From Pseudomonadota bacterium (GTDB lineage: Bacteria; Desulfobacterota; Desulfarculia; Desulfarculales; JAHJDS01), in the NCBI GenBank assembly GCA_018812395.1, contig JAHJDS010000077.1, positions 1 to 11,110 on the forward strand: a DNA stretch of 11,110 bases. The letters are read 5' to 3'. Shown piece after piece: positions 7,636 through 11,110 of the stretch. A model generated the notes under the pieces. The model ran no database searches and was not told where the DNA came from. It worked only from the letters and a program-made list of their open reading frames with translations. Every line of letters starts with the position of its first letter. Position 1 is the first letter of the stretch. A program made the translations under genes and the position numbers.

Positions 7636-9017
7636 GCCGGCCGGTCATCGGCCAGGCCATACAGTCCGATCTTGGTGATCAAACAACGGCGACTGATACC
7701 CAGGACCTGGGCGGTCCGGGTGCGGTTGCCGTTCTCCTTTTCGAGGGCCCGGGCGATGATCTGGCGCTCGGCCAGGGCGGTCGCCTCCCGGACCAGCCCC
7801 TTCAGATCGAGCCGATCCTCCGGCACCCGGACCACGAGGCCGCCTGCCTCCCGACTAAGCGCGGTCGGCAGGTTCCGGGAGCCGATGGTCTCGCCCTCGG
7901 CCATGACGACCGCCTGCTCGATGACGTTCTCCAGTTGCCGGACGTTGCCCGGCCAGGGTTGATTGATCAGGACCCGTTCCGCCTCGGGCGAGAGTCTTTT
8001 GACCTGGCGGCCGTGCCGCTCGGCCATCTTGACCAGGAAATGACGGGCCAGGAGGGGCACGTCCTCGGGGCGCTCCCGGAGCGGCGGGATGTTTAGGGGG
8101 ATGACGTTGAGCCGGTAGTAGAGGTCCTCGCGGAATTTGCCCTGCTCCACCGCGGCCTCGAGGTCGCGGTTGGTCGCCGCCAGGACCCGGACGTCCACCG
8201 TCCGGGAGGCGGTGTCGCCCAGGCGTCTGATTTCACCCTCCTGCAGCACCCGCAGCAGCTTGGCCTGGAGTTCCGGGGGCAGGTCCGAGATTTCATCCAG
8301 AAAGATGGTCGAACCCTCGGCCTCCTCGAAGAGGCCCTTCTTGGTCCGGTCGGCCCCGGTAAAGGCCCCGCGGACGTAACCGAAGAACTCGGACTCGATC
8401 AGATGGGTCGGCACGGCGGCGCAGTTGACCGTGACCAGAGGCTTGTGTTTGCGGGGCGAATTGTAGTGGATGGCCTTGGCCACCAACTCCTTGCCCGTGC
8501 CCGATTCACCCTGGATGAGGACCGTGGACCGGGTGTCGGCCACCTTGCGGATGGTGTCGAAGATGGACTTCATGGCCGGGGCGGCCCCGACGATGTGCGA
8601 AAAATCGAATCTTTCCTCGATCTCCCGCCTGAGCCGCCGATTTTCCTCGAGGATCCGGGTGCGTTCGAGGGCCTTGGCCAGGACGTGGAGGATCTCGTCC
8701 TCCTTGAAGGGCTTGGAGATGTAGTCGTAGGCCCCCTGTTTCATGGCCGCCAGCGCGGTGTCCACCGAGGCGTAGGCGGTGATGATGATCACCGGCACCT
8801 CGGGATCGTGCCTCTTAATTCGTCGCAAGACCTCGAGGCCGTCCAGGTCGGGCATGCGCAGGTCGCACAGCACCGCGTCATAGACGTGGCGGGTCAGGTG
8901 ATCGAGCGCCTCCTGGCCGCCGGCGGCCAGGCCCACGGCGTAGCCCTGCTTGGAGAGCAGCACGTTCAGCACCCGCCGAATGTGCTCCTCGTCATCCACG
9001 ACCAGAATGCGCGCCAT
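7632..9017 (-). CDS. NtrC-family sigma54-dependent response regulator
   Basis: The protein has 461 residues from the ATG at 9017, chosen because AGGAG stands 7 bases upstream and the receiver domain starts at once (MARILVVDDEE). A longer frame to 9089 would add 24 residues with no family support. Receiver domain: acidic pair D8-D9, phosphorylated Asp52 (LCDLRMP), Thr80 and Lys102. AAA+ domain: Walker A GESGTGKE (170-177), the sigma54-contact loop GAFTGA (217-222), and Walker B TIFLDE (237-242), then ATNRDLEAAV, LYYRLNVIPL and WPGNVRQLENV. A Fis-type helix-turn-helix ends the protein (GNRTRTAQVLGISRRC). It should bind upstream enhancer sites and start transcription by sigma54 RNA polymerase once phosphorylated. 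The kinase gene upstream on the same strand is its likely partner. The target promoter is not visible here; the adjacent pilus operon is one candidate. All key residues are intact. Confidence 0.95.
   Translation of the reverse strand: MARILVVDDEEHIRRVLNVLLSKQGYAVGLAAGGQEALDHLTRHVYDAVLCDLRMPDLDGLEVLRRIKRHDPEVPVIIITAYASVDTALAAMKQGAYDYISKPFKEDEILHVLAKALERTRILEENRRLRREIEERFDFSHIVGAAPAMKSIFDTIRKVADTRSTVLIQGESGTGKELVAKAIHYNSPRKHKPLVTVNCAAVPTHLIESEFFGYVRGAFTGADRTKKGLFEEAEGSTIFLDEISDLPPELQAKLLRVLQEGEIRRLGDTASRTVDVRVLAATNRDLEAAVEQGKFREDLYYRLNVIPLNIPPLRERPEDVPLLARHFLVKMAERHGRQVKRLSPEAERVLINQPWPGNVRQLENVIEQAVVMAEGETIGSRNLPTALSREAGGLVVRVPEDRLDLKGLVREATALAERQIIARALEKENGNRTRTAQVLGISRRCLITKIGLYGLADDRPA
7635..7658. 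other. GC-rich hairpin where the two convergent operons meet
   Basis: GGCC at 7635-7638 pairs with 7655-7658, and GGCCG at 7639-7643 pairs with CGGCC at 7649-7653, with loop GTCAT and one bulged A at 7654. This gives a 9-pair stem at the overlapping stops of the pilus operon and the regulator gene. No T run follows on either strand, so it is not a classical intrinsic terminator. It could act as a pause site or protect RNA ends. It also encodes the last residues of the regulator, so part of the symmetry may be chance. Confidence 0.4.
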
Positions 9018-9024
9018 CCCTGAA

Positions 9025-9029
9025 CTCCT
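9025..9029 (-). promoter_or_regulatory. Ribosome binding site fixing the regulator start
   Basis: On the minus strand AGGAG lies 7 bases before the ATG at 9017. This is why the start at 9017 is preferred over the upstream ATG at 9089. Confidence 0.75.
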
Positions 9030-9099
9030 GTGTTTCGCGGCCTTGTCGCGGCCCGTGAGATCGACCTCGTTTCTAGACGCTCCCCGCAAAAGAGAACGA

Positions 9100-9117
9100 A
9101 TCCGGGTCGGCCCGGAT
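9100..9117 (-). other. Hairpin between kinase and regulator genes
   Basis: ATCCGGG and CCCGGAT form a perfect 7-pair stem with a 4-base loop, starting 8 bases after the kinase stop on the minus strand. It is followed there by a loosely T-rich stretch (TTCTCTTTT) after four other bases. It may be a weak terminator or attenuator that lowers regulator expression relative to the kinase, or an RNA-processing site. The remainder of the 107-base gap holds no promoter I can defend. Confidence 0.5.
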
Positions 9118-9124
9118 CGCGCTG

Positions 9125-10831
9125 TCAGCCCCCGGTGGCCCGGGGAAAGGCCAGCCGGAAGGTGGCCCCTTGCCCGGGGGTCGATTCGACGCTGACCCGC
9201 CCGCCCGCCTGATGGACGATGCGGTCGACGATGGCCAGCCCCAGACCGGTGCCCTGGCCGACCGGCTTGGTGGTGAAAAAGGGCTCGAAAATCTGCCCCA
9301 AAAACTCCGGATGGATGCCGGGGCCGGTGTCGGTCACGGTGACGACCACGAATCGGTCGTCCTTTTCGTCCCGGCCGGTGCGCACCGTCAGGGTGCCGCC
9401 TTCATCCATGGCCTGCACGGCGTTTATCACCAGGTTGAGGACCACCTGGGCAATTTGGTCCCGGTCAATGACCATGGGCGGCAGGTCCTGGTCCAGGTCG
9501 GTCTCGACCTCGATCCTTTGCCGGCGCTTGCCGGTGAGATAGATGCGGAGGATGTCGGTCACGACCCGGTTCAGGTCAACGCTGCCCACGTCACCGTCCG
9601 AGGGCCGGGAATAGTCCAGGAGGCTGCGGACGGTCCGGTTGATCCGGGTGGCCAGTTGCTCGATGCCGGCCACGAATTCCCGCTTTTCCCCGTCGGTGAC
9701 GTCGTCCTTGGCCAGGATTTCGACGTAGCCCAGGATACCCTGGAGGGGATTACCGATCTCGTGGGCCACCCCCGCGGCCAGGATGCCGACCGAAGACAGC
9801 TTTTCCGAGTGCAGCAGTTGCCGCTCGAGCTGCTTGCGCTCGGTGATGTCGCGGATGATGGCCAGCCATCCGCCCGGGCCGGTTCGGCCGCGGCGCTCGT
9901 CCTTGAGGGGGGTGATCGAGGTCAGGGTCTGTCGAATCAGGCCGTCGGGGGTGATGATGGTCACCTCGTAGGGCCGGCCGTCCGGACTCTGAAACATGGC
10001 GGCCTCGCGGGCGGGGTCGGCCAACAGGTCGGACAGGGGGCGGCCGATCAGTTTTTCGCCCGAAAAACCCCAATCGTCGGCCCGGGCGTTGACCAGGGCG
10101 ATCCGGCGCTTTTGATCCGTGGTCACGATCAGGTCGTTGGCCGAGGCCAGGAGGTTCTCGAGGTACTCCTTGGTTTGGCGCATCTCGCGTTCGGAAGCCG
10201 AGAGTCGTCGGTTGATGCGGGTCAGCTCGTCGATGAGCTGGACCGAGACCAGGACGTCGGCCGCCTGGTCGCACAGGATGGTCATGGTCCGGAGGTGATC
10301 GGGGTTGAAGGTCTCCGGTCCGGAGGCGATCAGGTTGAGGACGCCGATGGACCCGCCGCGACTGACCAGGGGCAGGCACAGCACCGACCCCATCTCGGCC
10401 GGAAACGTCTCGGGCCAAGGCCCGGCGGCGTCCGCGACGCGGGGCAGAAACAAGGTCTTGTGGTCCACGGCCGCCTCGAACACGGGCCCGCTCTTGCACC
10501 GCGGCCGGCGGGAGCTCCCGCTATAGGCCCGCCCTCCGTCTACCAGGCGGTCGTTTTCCGCGGCCAGGCGCAGGGCGTTGCGGGGGCGGTTGAAGAGCAT
10601 CAGCGAACAGTAATCGGCCGGCAGTTGGCCCATGACGATGTCGGTGATCGACCGGCAGGCGTCGGTCAGGCTGAGCGAGCCCCGCAGGGTGTCGGACAAG
10701 AGCCGAATGAGCGACAATTCCTCGATCTTGGCGTCGTACAGCTCGTAGATCCGGGACAGCGTCTCCTTGTACGTGTCCAGGGTGGCCTGTTGCTGTTGGA
10801 GTTTTTTTTCGAGTTCCTGGACGGTGCTCAC
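9125..10831 (-). CDS. Soluble GAF-PAS sensor histidine kinase
   Basis: This 568-residue protein has no transmembrane helix, so it should act in the cytoplasm. Order: an N-terminal coiled coil (about 1-45, ELEKKLQQQQ), a GAF domain (about 48-205), a linking helix, a PAS domain (about 224-340, ending in IIRDITERKQLERQL), a HisKA domain and a HATPase domain. The phosphorylated His is His357 in VAHEIGNPLQG. The ATP-binding lid has all motifs: N box with Asn466 and Asn470, G1 DTGPGI (501-506), F box FEPFFTT, and G2 GTGLGLA (527-533). The HEIGNPL phrase resembles NtrB-type kinases that pair with NtrC-family regulators, and such a regulator gene lies 107 bases downstream. GAF and PAS domains bind small ligands or cofactors; the signal cannot be read from sequence. 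The start is GTG 10831 with a poor ribosome site. It is the only normal start codon after the upstream in-frame stop. Confidence 0.95.
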   Translation of the reverse strand: MSTVQELEKKLQQQQATLDTYKETLSRIYELYDAKIEELSLIRLLSDTLRGSLSLTDACRSITDIVMGQLPADYCSLMLFNRPRNALRLAAENDRLVDGGRAYSGSSRRPRCKSGPVFEAAVDHKTLFLPRVADAAGPWPETFPAEMGSVLCLPLVSRGGSIGVLNLIASGPETFNPDHLRTMTILCDQAADVLVSVQLIDELTRINRRLSASEREMRQTKEYLENLLASANDLIVTTDQKRRIALVNARADDWGFSGEKLIGRPLSDLLADPAREAAMFQSPDGRPYEVTIITPDGLIRQTLTSITPLKDERRGRTGPGGWLAIIRDITERKQLERQLLHSEKLSSVGILAAGVAHEIGNPLQGILGYVEILAKDDVTDGEKREFVAGIEQLATRINRTVRSLLDYSRPSDGDVGSVDLNRVVTDILRIYLTGKRRQRIEVETDLDQDLPPMVIDRDQIAQVVLNLVINAVQAMDEGGTLTVRTGRDEKDDRFVVVTVTDTGPGIHPEFLGQIFEPFFTTKPVGQGTGLGLAIVDRIVHQAGGRVSVESTPGQGATFRLAFPRATGG

Positions 10832-10873
10832 CGGCGTTTCTTGCCAAAGGTGGGTGGTTGCGGGTAATAATTT

Positions 10874-10902
10874 ATTTTAGCCTGGGTCGAGGGGCGTGGC
10901 AA
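10874..10902 (-). promoter_or_regulatory. Probable sigma70-type promoter of the kinase-regulator operon
   Basis: On the minus strand TTGCCA (plus 10897-10902) and TAAAAT (plus 10874-10879) are separated by exactly 17 bases. Each box differs from the consensus by one base. The predicted transcript would begin near 10867 and carry a leader of about 36 bases before the GTG. The gap is AT-rich against a GC-rich background, which supports a control region. Confidence 0.68.
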
Positions 10903-10930
10903 CCGCTAATCATTTTAACGGGGCAGGGGA

Positions 10931-11110
10931 TTGATCGACCTGGTTCAAACCAAACGGGTGGGCCTGCTGGCGCCTTGTCTGGCCCGGGCCGCCGCGCCCG
11001 AGGTGATTCGCGGCGCGGCCCGGGCCCTCACCCGGGCGGGCTTCGAGGTCAGTGTGCTCACGCGCTTCACCTGCTGCGGGCAGCCGGCCTACACCGCCGG
11101 ACGGCTGGCC
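10931..11110 (+). CDS. CCG-domain Fe-S protein, N-terminal part (LutA / glycolate oxidase Fe-S subunit / HdrB-like)
   Basis: 60 codons are visible before the window ends. The N-terminus RVGLLAPCLARAAAPEV, then LTRAGFEVSV and TCCGQPAYTAG, follows the pattern of the LutA-type cysteine-rich (CCG) domain, where a lone Cys (C16 here) and a later Cys-Cys-Gly (C48-C49-G50) bind an Fe-S cluster. Family members take part in oxidation of lactate or glycolate, or in heterodisulfide reductase-type electron transfer; which applies is not clear from this part. The start is probably TTG 10931, the first possible start after the in-frame TAA at 10916-10918. GGGG at 10920-10923 stands 7 bases upstream as ribosome site. 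GTG 10958 is less likely. The gene is divergent from the kinase gene across a 99-base gap, so shared control is possible. I found no convincing plus-strand promoter. Confidence 0.78.
   Translation, partial: MIDLVQTKRVGLLAPCLARAAAPEVIRGAARALTRAGFEVSVLTRFTCCGQPAYTAGRLA

Noticed and set aside
9018..9089. Upstream start of the response regulator at 9089
   Set aside because: The extra 24 residues precede the normal start of a receiver domain, and the ATG at 9017 has a good AGGAG at the right distance.
9170..10867. A 565-codon open frame on the plus strand opposite the kinase
   Set aside because: It is the antisense shadow of an intact histidine kinase with all catalytic motifs, and it shows no protein family signature.
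10866..10876. Small palindrome AATAA-T-TTATT as an operator
   Set aside because: Arms of five AT bases in an AT-rich gap are likely by chance, and the symmetry does not extend.
10895..10912. Sigma54 promoter for the CCG-protein gene (TGGCA at 10897)
   Set aside because: The required GC ten bases after the GG is missing (TC at 10910-10911), and no TTGC box follows.
1..11110. CRISPR array, tRNA, rRNA, insertion sequence or phage genes
   Set aside because: No regularly spaced repeats, no structural RNA signatures, and no transposase, integrase or phage motifs were seen on either strand.

Overview
The window reads as a chromosomal piece of a high-GC Gram-negative bacterium. A Tad (tight adherence) type IVc pilus operon next to an NtrC-family two-component pair and a LutA-type CCG protein fits the Desulfobacterota (former Deltaproteobacteria). 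That placement is an inference from gene content and base composition; no rRNA or other phylogenetic marker is present. Coding density is very high: there is no gene-free stretch over 300 bases, and the only real gaps are 107 bases (9018-9124) and 99 bases (10832-10930).

Bases 1-7635 (+ strand) are the distal half of a Tad pilus operon with almost no space between genes. In order they are: the 3' part of a TadG/TadE-like minor pilus protein (cut by the window edge), CpaE/TadZ, the CpaF/TadA motor ATPase, the inner-membrane platform proteins TadB and TadC, the TPR lipoprotein TadD, and a final gene for a membrane-anchored TPM-domain protein. The pilin, prepilin peptidase, CpaB/RcpC and the secretin should lie upstream of base 1. 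Together these genes would make the machine that assembles and possibly retracts a thin Flp pilus. CpaE positions the machine, CpaF hydrolyses ATP, TadB/TadC pass the force to pilin, and TadD supports the outer-membrane part. The TPM protein is the least expected member.

Bases 7632-10831 (- strand) hold a two-component system transcribed towards the pilus operon: a soluble GAF-PAS histidine kinase (transcribed first) and a sigma54-dependent NtrC-family response regulator. The regulator and the last pilus gene meet tail to tail, with their stop codons overlapping by 4 bases at a GC-rich hairpin. A good sigma70-type promoter for the kinase (TTGCCA, 17 bases, TAAAAT) lies in the divergent gap. 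The kinase and regulator are separated by 107 bases holding a hairpin.

At 10931 a divergent + strand gene begins. It encodes the N-terminus of a cysteine-rich CCG-domain protein (LutA / glycolate-oxidase Fe-S subunit / HdrB-like) and runs off the window.

I see no CRISPR array, tRNA, rRNA, insertion sequence or phage gene. The region is mostly recognisable. The least explained parts are the TPM protein that ends the operon, the very basic tail of TadD, and the signal and target of the two-component system.
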